From: Mesostigma viride
Taxonomy: Eukaryota > Streptophyta > Mesostigmatophyceae > Mesostigmatales > Mesostigmataceae
Assembly (NCBI GenBank): GCA_009746045.1
Contig: RPFO01000213.1
Location: 14,180,454 to 14,244,453 of the forward strand
Length of the DNA: 64,000 bases
Direction of reading: 5' to 3'
Under the pieces are notes generated by a model. It saw only the letters and a program-made list of their open reading frames with translations, was not told where the DNA came from and made no database searches. The stretch's first letter is position 1, and each line of letters opens with the position of its first letter. Positions 10,544 to 21,789 of this stretch are shown piece after piece. Made by a program: the position numbers and the translations under genes.

Positions 10544-11660
10544 ATGGGGTCTACGCCTCGCTTTACGACCTGTGCCTCCACTTCTCCACGACACCGATCG
10601 CCTCATCAACAACCCCCGGCGACGGCACCTGGGTCAGCGGACCCAGCTTTCTGTCAGGGTGCCCCCGCCCCCAACTCCAACACATCATCCTCTGCTCCCT
10701 TCTCCAGCGCTCTGATGGCGAAATCTGGGCTCCATGGATCCATCTCCGCACCCACACTCCGTTCCATCCTTACGGAAGCCTTTATCAGCAGCACGTGACC
10801 CCCCTTGCTGCCGATGTGGCAGCAATTAATGGTAGGCACGCTGGCTATACTGAGCTCCCTCACCTTTCCACCACCGTCGCCTCCACCTCCACCGCCATTT
10901 TCGCCTCCACTGCCGACATCAAGGCCCAGCTCCTCGACCTCGACCAGCGCCTCCAATTAAGCCACCGCCACCGCCCTTGAGTGCTAGCTTGCACGAGTAC
11001 CGCAGGCCTCGATCACCGCCCAGGCGGTAAAGGACATCGCTGCCCATGCAGCCGGCATCTGCTGGCCCGGCCAGCGATGCTCCTTCCACAAAGACCTGCA
11101 TGGGCGGACTTGACACCACACCACCTCCACCACCTCCACCATGGCGGCGCAGCAGTCAAGCAACAAGCACTCGACCTTCGAGGAGGCCGAGCTCTCGAGA
11201 CAAGCGCAGCCACAACGTCATAGTCAAGCACTTCGACCAGCCGGTAGACGAGACCTCGACGACCCTTCTCACGGTGACATTCTTGCCCCCATGCAACTCA
11301 ATGGTGAGCTGCGGATGTCGTCTGTCCGCTTCCCCGGCGCGCGCGGGGTAAGGCTGCATGCATGGCCCGCGGCAACCGTGCTCCTCACCTTTAAGTACAT
11401 AGTGGTGGACAAGCTGTCGTTCCTTGACTGCCGCAAGAAGCTCTGGCTGACTCGCTACACGCTGGACGACGACGAGACCCTGGCCCAGCAAAAACGTCGA
11501 CGCGAGCTATATGGCCGACCTACCTTCAGCTCCGGCAGGGAGAGCGCAGGGGGGAAACCGGTATACTGGAGGGGGGCGGTCATCCACGTTGACCACAAGC
11601 CCTGGCAGGCACCTAGCTACTGCCACTCCAGCAACCTCAGTCTAGGGAATATATAACAGT
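10544..11660 (+). pseudogene. Degenerate ORF1 of an ORF1-only element
   Basis: Frames from 10544 to 11656 together parallel the family E ORF1: threonine/alanine-rich segment and amphipathic repeats, LDQRLQL-like coil, AKDIAA-like segment, then the C-terminal block (LTFKYIVVDKLSFLDCRKKL, TLDDDETLAQQKRRREL, KPVYWRGAVIHVDHKPWQ). Many frame changes make it non-functional. The TTAA tail starts at about 11669. Confidence 0.7.
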
Positions 11661-11789
11661 AGTGTAGATTAATTAATTAATTAATTAAAATCATAGCTCC
11701 GTGGGGAGCATATGTAACACATAGCCCTGAGAAAGGGGCATCTATGGGTTTGTAATACAATCAGGGCGACAACCTGCAGGTGGAGGATG

Positions 11790-13357
11790 CCGTGTTGGTC
11801 TGTACGGCAGTACGGGGTACTCGGTAAAACCCTTGCGTACTGTAAAAATACAGGTATTTTTGCGAGGGGTAAAAAATACGCGAAAAAATATGCAGTACGG
11901 CATACGGGGTATTTTTGAAATTGTGGTAAAAAAGTACGGGGTATTATTGAGGCCAAGGCTTAAAGTACGGGGTACTCTAAGGATGTGTGGCCCTGCAGCC
12001 AACAAATGTTACTATGTACTATGCTCTCTGCTATTCATTAATGAGCATAATGGCAGTGACTTGCCACCTGCCACACTTAGATCGACATTGCAATACATCC
12101 TTCAAGTACATTTGTACATCATGTGGACATGCAAACTATTGACCATCTAACACCGGTCTCTTTTATTACAATGCGTCATTGACAACATAATACATTATTG
12201 AATGGTATCATGCACCCAGAGCTCTGGCAGCCTCGATGCAGAGGATGTCATAGCACTATAATAGATGGCAGCTTCGCTGCACAGTGACAACAAGTGCATG
12301 CCACGAATCCCTAAAAAATAAAATCATTGGCAATGAACCCAGAATTGACCTTCACTGCTGCAGCAGGTCCATACTTTGCCACTGCCGCGATCATGTTCTT
12401 GTACGAGGCGCTGGCGGCGACGTGAAACGGAATGCCATTCTCGTAAAAGAAAGAGGCCTGGGCCGGGCAAGGCGGACTTCCTGGAGCTGCGCATTGGAAA
12501 AGCACTGTGGAATCGTCTTCTGCTGCACTGCCTTGCCAGAGCCACAAGGGCCAGCACCCGGGGCAGCGGCAGGCAGAAGGGCCTTGGCAACGCGGGCACC
12601 GAGCACTGCCTTTTGCTCCTTCTTTTCCAACCGGGCTGCCTCAGCCGCCTGAAGCCTCCCGATCAGGCGTTCTACATTCCTAGACTGCTGGCAAAATGTG
12701 GCTCCCTTGTTGGGGATGTGGCCGAGATGGCCGACAGCGCGATCCTTGCTAAAGTTGCCAGGCCTGCCGAACTTGTAATCGCACAGCTTGCACGCCTAAC
12801 CACCTCTGGCCGACTACCACGTCTTCCCCACTCACGGTCTTTTCCACCTCGTCAATCAGGTGGAGGTATTGATACCCCTCTCCCCTTCTGACGACTGGAA
12901 CTCTAGGCATGGTCGCCTCTTTTAGGATTGCCTAGCGCACAATACATGAACCGGCGCACCCGCGGCACCCTCTATTTGCTTTAATTGCGTCTTCACTCTT
13001 CTGCGTCTTTCTGGAAGTGCACCCGTCCCTAAACCTTATGATTCTGCCATGCATATGCTGTCTGTCCACTTACAGCCTTTCTCCCGCGCAATAAAAAATC
13101 CTGTCAAAAAATGTAGAAAGGCACACCGTCACGCGTGTATACTAGCAAGTAGCTAAGCACTCGCTGCAATTTCAGCAATTTCAGTACCACTGACAGGTCT
13201 GGGCCTCTCCCCACCCCGTGACACGTCCGCGACCTCCAAAATCGGCTAAGTCCAAAGTGAAAAACAGTGAAAATCGTACGGCGTACGCGGTCGAAAGCGT
13301 CAGTACCGTGGAATACGGCGTATTTTCATACCCGAGGTGCCGTACGAACCAACACGG
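11790..13357 (-). mobile_element. hAT transposon, 1568 bp, internally deleted
   Basis: The left end reads CCGTGTTGGTCTGTACGGCA and the right end is its inverted repeat with two mismatches. The 8-bp direct repeat GGAGGATG flanks both sides (11782-11789 and 13358-13365). Subterminal regions are rich in TACGG and GTATTTT motifs. It contains remains of a BED-finger transposase, but not the catalytic and dimerisation C-terminus, so it would need a transposase in trans. Confidence 0.88.
12311..12900 (-). pseudogene. hAT transposase N-terminal remnant (BED finger)
   Basis: Read leftward from about 12800 it shows a BED-like finger (CKLCDYKF...H...H...C), then a basic linker, then FFYENGIPFHVAASASYKNM (about 12455-12396), typical of the region after the BED finger in hAT transposases. 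The pieces fall in at least two frames, and no DDE core follows. The parent element has hAT ends and an 8-bp duplication, so assignment is firm even though the protein is broken. Confidence 0.7.
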
Positions 13358-13520
13358 GGAGGATGTACAACAACTATCACCTGCTCTGGGTGCACAAGTT
13401 GCACCTGCACCGCCATGATGGTTCATGCCTCCTAAACAAGCACAGGCACACAGGGCGGCTTGAGGAGAGGGCCTAGAAGGCCTGCATGACATATGGGGTG
13501 GAAGGTATGTGGCTATAGGC

Positions 13521-13767
13521 TATAGCTGGGGTACACATGGCCTCTCAGCAGAGAGTAACTCCCTGCATGGGCAAAGCATGACTTGAAATTGCTACGGCTA
13601 TAGTAAGGGCGGGTGTGGGCCCATCACGTAGGCATCAATGGCCACGTGACTAAGCTTTCTAGTCTACACTGTTGCATTGGGTTAAGCATTTAGCCACGCT
13701 CTGCCTATGCAGAGAGTCACTCTCTGTTGAGAAGCCATGCCCTAGCGCTTGTATAGCTATATATATC
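13521..13767 (+). mobile_element. ORF1-only 3' UTR, left half (target of the LINE D insertion)
   Basis: The end of this stretch (TATGCAGAGAGTCACTCTCTGTTGAGAAGCCATGCCC...) is family E/G 3' UTR on the plus strand. It stops at GCTATATATATC (13756-13767) and continues at 19418, where the same 12 bases recur. The part before about 13640 is less clear. Confidence 0.6.
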
Positions 13768-14017
13768 TTATAATAATATAATTACTTACAGCAGAGTGAA
13801 ATCACTCAAACCAAAGCAAACGCCCAGCTATAAACCTCTATACAGAGCCATGTCAAATCTCTATACTACGAGCTATATATATATTAAAAATATAATTACT
13901 TACAGCAGAGTGAAATCACTCAAACCAAAGCAAACGCCCAGCTATAAACCTATATACAGAGCCATGTCAAAGCTCGATACTACGATAAGACCAATGGAAA
14001 CGCCTAACGGGAGGAAC

Positions 14018-15229
14018 CTAATAGCCCTGCTGCACCGCAAAATCAGCCCGCGTACGGCGGAGCATGATGTCAGCCATGGCCCGAGTCAGCGCCACCGACA
14101 ACCGCTGACGCCAATATGACGTCCAGGTCCGCGCCGACCATGGGGCCCGCTGGCCCTCCAGGTCCAGCCGGTCCTCCCGGAGCCGGCAACACTCCTTGAA
14201 GAAGGCGGAGGTCAGGGGCCCCATGGCCCCAAACTCCTCCAGGACAAAGGGCACCACACGATGGTGCCCGACGTCGCCGTAGGCCAGGAGCTTGGCCCGC
14301 TCCGCCCGGTCCGCCGTGTAACCTGCCGTGAGGGAGGCCCCAGCCACGTGGCTAAGAGCCAAGGGCCGCGCCACCGAAACGTCAATAAGCAGATGCCGGC
14401 CACCCCCCTCAAAGTCCAGCACCACGATGTCAGGCCGGTGGTTGGGGGAATAGAAGGCAGCGCCATCCGCATATCCTCGGACCGGATGTTCGCGTGGGGG
14501 AAAACCGACCGAATCATGGCGAGCACCACCGTCAGGAGGACAGTGTGCAAATACAAATACCAATTCTGATTCTGTTGGCCCCCCATGCAGGCAAGGTAGT
14601 GAGTCCCCGTGGGATCCAGCGGCTGCCCACAGCTACCACAAGGCCGCCCGGCCGGAACAAGAGGCTGCGGGGCAAATAGCTGGTGCCGGAGCGCCACCGA
14701 GTAGTGGCTGGGAGCCAAGGCGAATGGGGGGGCCATGGGAAGAGCGCGAAGGTACGCCGAGCCCACACTCCGCAAGGAAAGCGAGAACAGCCACGCACGT
14801 CCCTGGGCGTTGAGGTCCGCAAAAAGAGCAATCCAATCAGCCGTGTGCAGAATACCCGCGTAGGTTTTCTGGTGTTTATCGATGACGCGAGCAGGGAATG
14901 CGGCGGGAGATTGAACGGAGGCGACCGAGGGAGTGCCGCGAGGGAGGTGGCGCTGTACCGCCTGAGCGGCACGGACAGGAGAACAGGCCTGCTGGATCTC
15001 AGCATAGGCCTCCTGGATGGCGGTGACGAAGGGCAAAGGGCTGCTGGGGTCCAGGAGGTCAGGCGCTGCCGTTGCCAAAAGGGGCAGGAGCCGGCAGCTT
15101 TCCGCCCACGACTGAGCGACGGAGCCCAAAAATGCTGCTGGGGCCAGCCGGGCGGCACGAGTCAGACCGCAGCCACCCATCCGTGCAGGCAGGGAGGCAA
15201 TGCGAATAGCATGTGGCGGGAGGTCGCAT
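14018..15229 (-). pseudogene. LINE D C-terminal region: CCHC finger and restriction-like endonuclease
   Basis: It starts with a thumb-like segment (IRIASLPARMGGCGLTR), then a CX2CX9HX3C cluster (CGSCG...H...C). After a frame change near 14500 comes RPDIVVLDFEGGGRHLLIDV, which fits the PD...D core of restriction-like endonucleases in R2/CRE/Dualen-type LINEs. The basic C-terminus ends near 14018. The frame break lies at the same place in the sister copy at 28907-29667. It would nick target DNA during retrotransposition if intact. Confidence 0.7.
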
Positions 15230-16888
15230 TGCATTACCGAAAGCCAGGCCTTGACCCCCAAGACGTCCGGCTTTCAAGTTGGAGTGTACCCCCGCGGCAT
15301 CTAGCAATGCCGACTAGTTTCAAGTGCGCACCAGTCAAAGTAGTTACCCTTCGCACAAACTCCAGCCACACATTTTCGTAACCGCCCTTTTGGCACCGCA
15401 GGAACTATTCTGTCTGATTCGGCCAGATTTCATCCAAGGAATCGGAAAGGAAAAACGGTGGAATCAGAAAAGGAAAACGGTGGAATCATTTTCAGCCTGA
15501 ACTAGTACAACACTATCGTCCGTTCAAGTCCGGCCTCACGGCCCATGCGACGCCATGTCGACCCGCCCATGCTTAGCCTTTTTTGCGCTAGACTAAAGAA
15601 AAATGGTCCCGTTGCCTAAGCAAAAAAATGCACCTCAGCACCTGCTAGCCATGGTAAATTTGCTAGCGATGGCAGTCTGGGAAACTTACTAACCAAACGG
15701 CGAATCAATCCAATCTCACGTTCAAAATGCCGCTTCCGTAGACATGTGTCGACTACTTTGTTTATGCGTGTGATTCAAACAAGCCAATTGTGAATTCCAG
15801 ATTAGGAGTTAAGGTTTATGGCTGGCAGGACTGATATATTGCATGACGACACACCCTTTTTTGGCTTGAGACAGAAAGCTGTATATAAATTTCTTACATG
15901 AGATGTTTGTCATGTTCATTTTGATTTTAACGCACAGCCCCCCATTCAGCATGTCGAATGGCATGCGCATGTGCTGGCCGGCAGCCACTGCCATGTCGCC
16001 GGATCAGACTGGCGTACAAACCACACAATCTTCTTGTTCACGCATGCTAACCACAACCATCGGTAAGCCGACGTTGTGCAGGAATTTTTTTTCATATGCC
16101 TTGGTTTAATAGTGGACGCTGCATCCCTGATTCGGCCGTGAAGCTTGTTGTCAGCTAGACGTTAGCAGCTGAGTGCCGGGCCGCCCTATGTGGAATAACT
16201 TTCACATTGTCCATCGGCATTAAAAGTTGAAAATTCCCTCCGATCGACCATGCCATAACAGGAAAATGCCATCATCTGTTGCAGTCCAGGCTTATATTTG
16301 CCACGATGTGGTGTGTGCCAGTTGTGCCACCTGTAATTTACATTACTAGGCTTGGTGTTCCTAGGGATTCCATTCATGGTGTTCCACTTAGTAGCCATAC
16401 CAGCATGCCTTGCAGTTTTCACAATAGATAGCCTGCAGGCCATATCAAACCCAACTCCCAAGTTGTCCAGTAATGCATGTGGTACCAATGAACCTTACCT
16501 TGTACAGTAAAATAAGTTATGATATTGGTTGATGTTGTGCGCCCGTGCTTTCAATTTGTTTCATAATCCATGTGCCGTTCAGGCATGCACGTGTGAAACA
16601 TCCAGGTATGCCTGTCATCTTCCCCCCCCCGTATGATTCAATATCTCAGAGCCCAGATTGTTGTGGCACTGCGATGATGCATTATATAGCGTTGAAGAAA
16701 ATGTGGGGCAGGTATTTGTGCAATTAACGTGCCATACGAACATTCCGGACGGTACATTCCGGTGATGTCGGGCAGTTGGGGGGTTCGCTTGGTCCCTTGG
16801 TTGCTTCCTCGCTTGGCTGCCACTGCGGGGGTGTAAGGACAGGTGCTCAAATGGAGAGACACTAGACGTGCATGCATGTTTGATGGAT

Positions 16889-17347
16889 GGGTGGGTGGGT
16901 GGGTGGGTGGGTGGGCGGGTGGGTGGGTGGGGTGGGTGGGCGGCGGGCGGGCGGGCGGGCGGGCGGGCGGGCGGGCGGGCGGGCGGGCGGGCGGGTGGGT
17001 GGGTGGGTGGGTGGGTGGGTGGATGGGTGGGTGGGTGGGTGGGTGGGTGGGTGGGTGGGTGGGTGGGTGGGTGGGTGGGTGGGTGGGTGGGTGGGTGGGT
17101 GGGTGGGTGGGTGGGTGGGTGGGTGGGTGGGTGGGTGGGTGGGTGGGTGGGTGGGTGGGTGGGTGGGTGGGTGGGTGGGTGGGTGGGTGGGTGGGTGGGT
17201 GGGTGGGTGGGTGGGTGGGTGGGTGGGGGTGGTGGGTGGGTGGGTGGGTGGGTGGGTGGGTGGGTGGGTGGGTGGGTGGGTGGGTGGGTGGGTGGGTGGG
17301 TGGGTGGGTGGGTGGGTGGGTGGGTGGGTGGGTGGGGGTGGGTGGGT

Positions 17348-17350
<3 letters not shown>
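16889..17350. repeat. (GGGT)n array with an internal (GGGC)n block
   Basis: About 460 bp of GGGT with a block of GGGC near 16941-16993 and single interruptions (GGAT near 17022, GGGGGT near 17224 and 17334). The strand has strong G-quadruplex potential. Long open frames across it are artefacts. Confidence 0.95.
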
Positions 17351-17409
<59 letters not shown>

Positions 17410-17410
17410 C
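17351..17410. repeat. (GA)n dinucleotide run
   Basis: A continuous AG/GA run directly after the GGGT array, then degenerate GT/GGGT-rich sequence to about 17530. Confidence 0.95.
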
Positions 17411-17690
17411 ATGTGTGTGTGTCTGGCTGTCTGGGTGGGTGGGTGTGCGTGCTTGGGTGTGTGGGACAGTGTGGATGTGGGTGTGCTTGCTTGCGTGGGT
17501 GCGTGAGGGAGGGAGTGGCTGGGTGAGCGAGTCAAGCATGCACGTGTCAAACAGCCAGGTAGAAATGTCATCCTTTCCCCCCATCATGACAAATCATTGG
17601 CATGGATTGTTGTGGCACTGCCATCATGCACTACAGCGCTGAAGAAAATGACGATGGGCAAATATATGTGAAAGCGACACAACATAGCCC

Positions 17691-17962
17691 ATGGCGGTGG
17701 CTGCTATCAACAAGCAGCTCTTGCCTCCATGCACAGTCAAACACCTGCATCTTCTTCAATGCAGATTATTGACATCTCTTTTGTATATTATGTACAGATT
17801 ATTTGCATTTGTAATATTATCTGTATATCAATGCAGTTTGCAACATGTAACCAGTGTTGCTAGTAATCTGGTAATGTGAGCCGTGTTGATATCAAAGTGC
17901 TGCGATGCAAGTCATACATCAGAACTAAAGCGGCAACACTGGCTACGGACACAAAGAGTCAT

Positions 17963-17994
<32 letters not shown>

Positions 17995-18835
17995 CGTGCT
18001 TCGTGCATCGCGACTCAGGGCCTGACAAGCTGCGGCCGAGACCAATGCCGAACACACCCATGCTCAGAGCACATTGCGGATGCCAGGCACACCGCGTTTG
18101 CCATGGAACACATGGGTAGACGCTTCGTAAACGTGACAACGAATGACCCGCTGAGATCCCCACACTTGCAAGCGCACGGGAAAGGCGGCACACTTACGTT
18201 TCATAGATTAGCCGGGGCGAGATAGTAGCTCGTTTGCCTAGCCGTCATTAAGCCTATAGTAGGCGTTCCAAGAAACGCATGAAATTTCTCTACCAGTACC
18301 GGTGGCGCACTATCGGTCTATGATCGCAGAAACTTCTCTTGAAGGGGCCTTACACTGTCGTGCATGTAACCACGGAGCTTGAATGGTGGCATGACAACGA
18401 AAGAAAGTTTTCCTTAAGCCCGACCTCCCCTCCCGCATTCCACTGGTGATATTACAGCTGTTATAATTCCTGGAGCTAAAAACATGCGGAAAACATGCTG
18501 GGCGAGTCCTGTCAAAATTAAAAACCAACAGACTTAATTGACAGCGCCGTTTAAACGACAGCAAGAGCTTCCATGCCATCGAACACTGCCCGAGGTTGGT
18601 CTAATTTAAAGACTAAGCCTGCCGTCTCAGAAAAAATTGTTCTATGCTCGGAGTCCACGGAATCAGGAAGTCGGCCCGCAGGTGCCGTACAGATCCGGTA
18701 GTGACTCGTGAAGTGAAAGATTTGGGCAGATTTGGGCAGATTGGGTTTGGTCGATCCGGTCCTGGATCAGTCCGTACGCTAAAATTTGCGCGCCGTCCGT
18801 TGTACTTGAATTTTCAAGGGAAACGAATGTTGCCT
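17691..18835. other. Interior of the TIR element right of the satellite; no gene recognised
   Basis: It contains a short (CA)n run near 17975-17993 and short ORFs without recognisable motifs. A 12-base tandem (TTTGGGCAGA twice) occurs at 18720-18740. Confidence 0.5.
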
Positions 18836-18849
18836 CTTTCGGTAATGCA

Positions 18850-19417
18850 ATGGGCCCGGGACCAGCTGCGCCAAGGCCGACTGGATGCGTTCGTCGTGGC
18901 CCTCGGCGGCCAGCCGGACCTGAGCCGGAAGAGCGCCCCGGAGCCAGTGAACGACGCGAGGGTGAGCGCAAAACCACAGAAGCAGACCCTTGGTCTGCGA
19001 ATCATGAAGGCGCGCAATCAAGGGCAGTACCTCAGTGCGTGCCTCGAGGGCGGCCCGCAGAGCATCGATGACAAACGCGGGGTCGCCAACCGGAACGCCA
19101 AGGACATCCAACCCATGGAGGCGCTCGTCCCGGCCCAAGAGCTGGGGCGGAAAGCCGGAGCAATCACCTTGGGGCGAGTACACCGCGCACTTGGCCAGGG
19201 TCAACTGGAGGTTGATGTCGGCCACCGCGGTCTGCAGTGCCAGCAGAGCCGCGGTGGTGTCCGGCACAGGGCCCAGAAGGTAGATATCATCCAAGTAGGC
19301 CTGAATAGCGACCGCCGGGTGGGCAGCATGGACCGCGTGGAGGCAACCCTGGAGGGGGGCGGCAAAGTACAGGGGTCCCAGGGGGTCCCCTTGCTGGGTG
19401 CCCGACCGCGACAGCAG
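18850..19417 (-). pseudogene. LINE D reverse transcriptase, palm C-terminal half
   Basis: The minus-strand frame has SGTQQGDPLGPLYF (RT motif around the QGDP turn), AYLDDIYLLG (active-site YLDD) and a following thumb-like region ending AQLVPGP at the TIR element. The upstream RT motifs are missing because the copy is 5'-truncated at the target duplication. The YLDD variant and GTQQGDPLGP are typical of LINEs that carry restriction-like endonucleases, in line with the downstream half. Confidence 0.75.
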
Positions 19418-19640
19418 GCTATATATATCTTCCACCCCGTATGACATGCAGCTAGGCCTTTTAGGCCAGTTCCCCACGCGCCGCCCCGTGCGCGCCGGCC
19501 TGATCGGGATGCATGATGACCCATCATGGTGGTGCAGGTGCATGCACCTTGTGCACCCAGAGCAGGTGATAGTTTACATCCTACACCTGCGGCTAGGTTG
19601 TAGCCCAGACTGTATCTAAAACCCTTTTGCTATCCTTCAG
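19418..19640 (+). mobile_element. ORF1-only 3' UTR, right half
   Basis: Continuation of 13521-13767 after the LINE D insertion. The blocks GGTGCAGGTGCATGCACCTTG and GCACCCAGAGCAGGTGATAG (minus-strand equivalents near 3730 and 13370) identify the 3' UTR. No CAAC hairpin or tail is evident at its end. Confidence 0.6.
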
Positions 19641-19649
19641 AGCCTACGT

Positions 19650-21640
19650 GAGACGAAAATGGCTGACGGCGGTATGGCTGACGGCGGAGCTCAGATCTTT
19701 TGCGTCTGAGCCCCAAATTCGGTCAGACCACTTGCATTCGATGCGCCTTTTTGATACGCACATGCCAGTATAATAATCGGTTACGGCTGAAACGCAGTAT
19801 TGCAAAAGTTACGCACGCGACAAGCAGCTATGACGACCCCAAGAGCAAAACGGGGTTTGGAAAAGGAGCTTTCCGGCTCCCAGCCCAACCCACTCGCCAT
19901 CGTCCTTGCTCAGCCGCCTGGGCTCGCAACATTGCCAGCAAACCCATCGCCAAGCGCCTCGCCCGAGCCCAAGAAACCCTGCCACGAACACAAATGGCGA
20001 CATTACTTACAACCAGATTTCGCCCGCTTTTCTTTTCAGCACTGGCTGCAGCTGAACCGACAGAAGAATGCGCCGAAATAGTGCGTTACTTAGCACAGGA
20101 ACGCAAGCTCCATGGGGCCACAGCGCCCATCCCCGCCGACAACCAGGATGCGTTCCATACCAGGCCAGAGCTCCAACAACGCCTCGATCGCCATCCTGTG
20201 CAGCTTCTACCAGCTACCTATGGCCAAAATCGACGCCAAGATCCGCGCCCCAGCCCAGCCTGCGCGGCCGACAGCCACCTCGGCTTCCTCCCTCTGCAAG
20301 GATGACATCCGAGCAGTGCTGGAGGAGCACGTGACCTGGCCGTTGGCCGAGAAGCTGACCTCGCTGAACACGACCCTCAACACGGTGGAGGCCCGGGTCT
20401 CCAATGTGGAATGACCAAGGTCGTCCACAAGCTTCAGCCGCCCAGTTCACGACGCTGCACACCGCGGCGCAGGCATCTGAGACACACGCTGCACTTGTCT
20501 CTCGCCTTATAACCAGGTGGAGGGCAAGTGCGGCGTGCTCATGAAGAAGCTTGAAGCCATCGGCCGCCCACACCGAGGCCCTTGCCTCACAGGTCCCAAA
20601 GATAGCGGAGCAGAGGGCCACCATCGCATCCCAGCCACCCCGGCTGGATGCTGGTGACCTCCCGCCCCTCTCCTATGCGGACCTGCTGCGGACAGCGACC
20701 GCCTCCACCACCGACGCCATCGCTACGAAGCTCCAGGAGCTTGAAGACCTTCGCCAGGCTCAACAACGGGAGGCCACCGACCGCGCCCGCCGCGACTGCC
20801 GGGTGGTGCTGCGTCGCTTCCCCCAGAAGCCAGGTGAGACGTCAACCTCCCTCAGTTGCCGACGAGCTTAAGGACCAGCTCCTTACCCTCATGGGCCTGG
20901 TAGGTGAGGTAGAACTGCGTGGGTGCCACCGCCTTCCCCACTCACGGGACAAGGCGGCTCCCCCACCAGTCCTGCTCACCTTCCCCTCCCGTGACGGGAC
21001 AAGCAGCGGTCAGTCCTCTCTCGTCGCAAGCGGTTGCACGACCTCACCTGGACGCTGGACGACAACCTGACCCCCGCTCAGCAGCAGCAGCGACGTGACC
21101 TGTGGCCTGAATACCTCCGCCACAAGCAGGACCCCCAGAAGCCCAAGGTGTACTACTGGAGGGGCGGGGACCTGATGATCAACCACAAGATGTGGACGCC
21201 CCCAGCGGGCTAGAATAGCTTGTAGCCCTAGCTTTACTTCAATGGTAGTCACTGCATGCCGCCATGGCAGCCATGCTTAGAATGTTTGCCTAGTTGTGCC
21301 ACCTTACCTAGTCAAGTGCACCGCTAACGCACGGTACACAACCAGCCATAGCCTTAGCTTAGTCCTTGTACAGCCATGCTACGTCCTGGCTTTCGATCAG
21401 ATTACTTGCCCACGCTCCTTGTTATGATATGCTCACATGGGTCTTATTGCACCCACAGGCTGCCGGATCGTTAGCGTGCATGTCCGTTTAGCTAGCGCGC
21501 CCGAATGCAGCTGTGGCATGCCTTAGGCATGAAGGAGACTGGGGGTCTCTGCCCTTTCTCCTGTTGTCGGCACCCACAGGTTCTTCGGTGCTCCGTGACT
21601 CCCCAACGGGAGCACGAGTTTAATTAATTAATTAATTAAT
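19650..21640 (+). mobile_element. ORF1-only element, divergent family G, near-complete
   Basis: The 5' end (GGCTGACGGCGGAGCTCA) matches family E, the coding part is diverged, and the 3' UTR runs 21214-21590. It ends in the LINE B-type hairpin (21594-21616: stems CGTG/CACG and CTCCC/GGGAG, CAAC loop, single bulged A) and a TTAA tail. No reverse transcriptase is present between ORF1 and the hairpin. Confidence 0.75.
19830..21213 (+). pseudogene. L1-ORF1-like protein of family G (frameshifted)
   Basis: ATG at about 19830 (MTTPRAKRGLEKEL). The segments are: proline-rich N-terminus; a helix with heptad character near 20310-20410 (LEEHV..PLAEKLTSLNTTLNTVEARV); a second coil near 20550-20790; an RRM-like piece (CRVVLRRFPQK); and the C-terminal block WTLDDNLTPAQQQQRRDLWPE...YYWRGGDLMINHK, stop at 21211-21213. 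It falls in several frames. By analogy to L1 ORF1p it would be an RNA-binding, trimerising chaperone. Confidence 0.65.
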
Positions 21641-21740
21641 TAATCTAAAACCCATAGATGCCCCTTTCTCAGGGCTATGTGTTACATATGCTCCCCACGG
21701 AGCTATGTTCTTAGTTAATTAATTAATTAATCAATGCCTG
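21641..21740 (+). mobile_element. ORF1-only 3' terminal fragment
   Basis: It consists of the last part of the 3' UTR (CCCTTTCTCAGGGCTATGTG), a hairpin with CTCCCCACGGAG and a TTAA tail. It is extremely 5'-truncated. Confidence 0.7.
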
Positions 21741-21789
21741 ATCATTGCCTATTCGACCACAATAATTAATGAACAGGTATGGCAAGAGC

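Larger units (their letters stand above)
11661..13520 (-). mobile_element. ORF1-only 3' UTR copy split by a hAT element
   Basis: Positions 11661-11789 (tail and hairpin) and 13358-13520 form one minus-strand 3' UTR when the insert is removed. The uninterrupted relative is 3597-3900, where the GGAGGATG target occurs once. Confidence 0.8.
16580..17690. repeat. About 150-bp direct duplication flanking a compound satellite
   Basis: The segments 16580-16740 and 17535-17690 are diverged copies (GCATGCACGTGT start; shared TTGTGGCACTG and GAAGAAAATG). The satellite lies between them, so the locus looks like a tandem duplication whose junction grew into a repeat array. Confidence 0.7.
15230..18849. 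mobile_element. Putative DNA transposon with 14-bp TIRs, 3.6 kb
   Basis: The ends are TGCATTACCGAAAG and its exact inverse CTTTCGGTAATGCA, each flanked by AT (15228-15229 and 18850-18851). Removing the element and one AT joins the two LINE D halves in frame (codons GGC CCA TGC GAC). A 2-bp AT duplication would fit ISL2EU-like elements, but no transposase is recognised. Minus ORFs at 15809-15994, 16186-16488 and 18310-18579 are unassigned. The interior holds the GGGT satellite and its flanking duplication. Confidence 0.55.
13768..19417 (-). mobile_element. LINE D (restriction-like-endonuclease type), 5'-truncated, split by a TIR element
   Basis: The target duplication is GCTATATATATC at 13756-13767 and 19418-19429. 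From right to left on the minus strand it holds the RT active-site half (19417-18850), an inserted DNA element (15230-18849), the CCHC plus endonuclease part (15229-14018) and the 3' UTR. A separate 104-bp copy of the 3' end sits at 13767-13870, with its own repeat AGCTATATATAT (13755-13766 and 13871-13882). A second copy of the family is at 28772-29689. Confidence 0.75.

Noticed and set aside
14683..15381. 232-codon plus-strand ORF
   Set aside because: Antisense to the LINE D C-terminal region, which has recognisable CCHC and nuclease motifs on the other strand.
16186..16488. Possible transposase (KDZ-like) coding from a GFDMACRL string
   Set aside because: One short weak resemblance, without neighbouring catalytic motifs; left unassigned.
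16889..17350. Telomere-like array
   Set aside because: The unit is GGGT/GGGC, not the TTTAGGG or TTAGGG type, and it lies within a duplicated internal segment.
16615..17642. Proline/threonine/histidine or glycine/valine-rich ORFs on both strands
   Set aside because: Translations of the GGGT satellite; no codon or frame preference.
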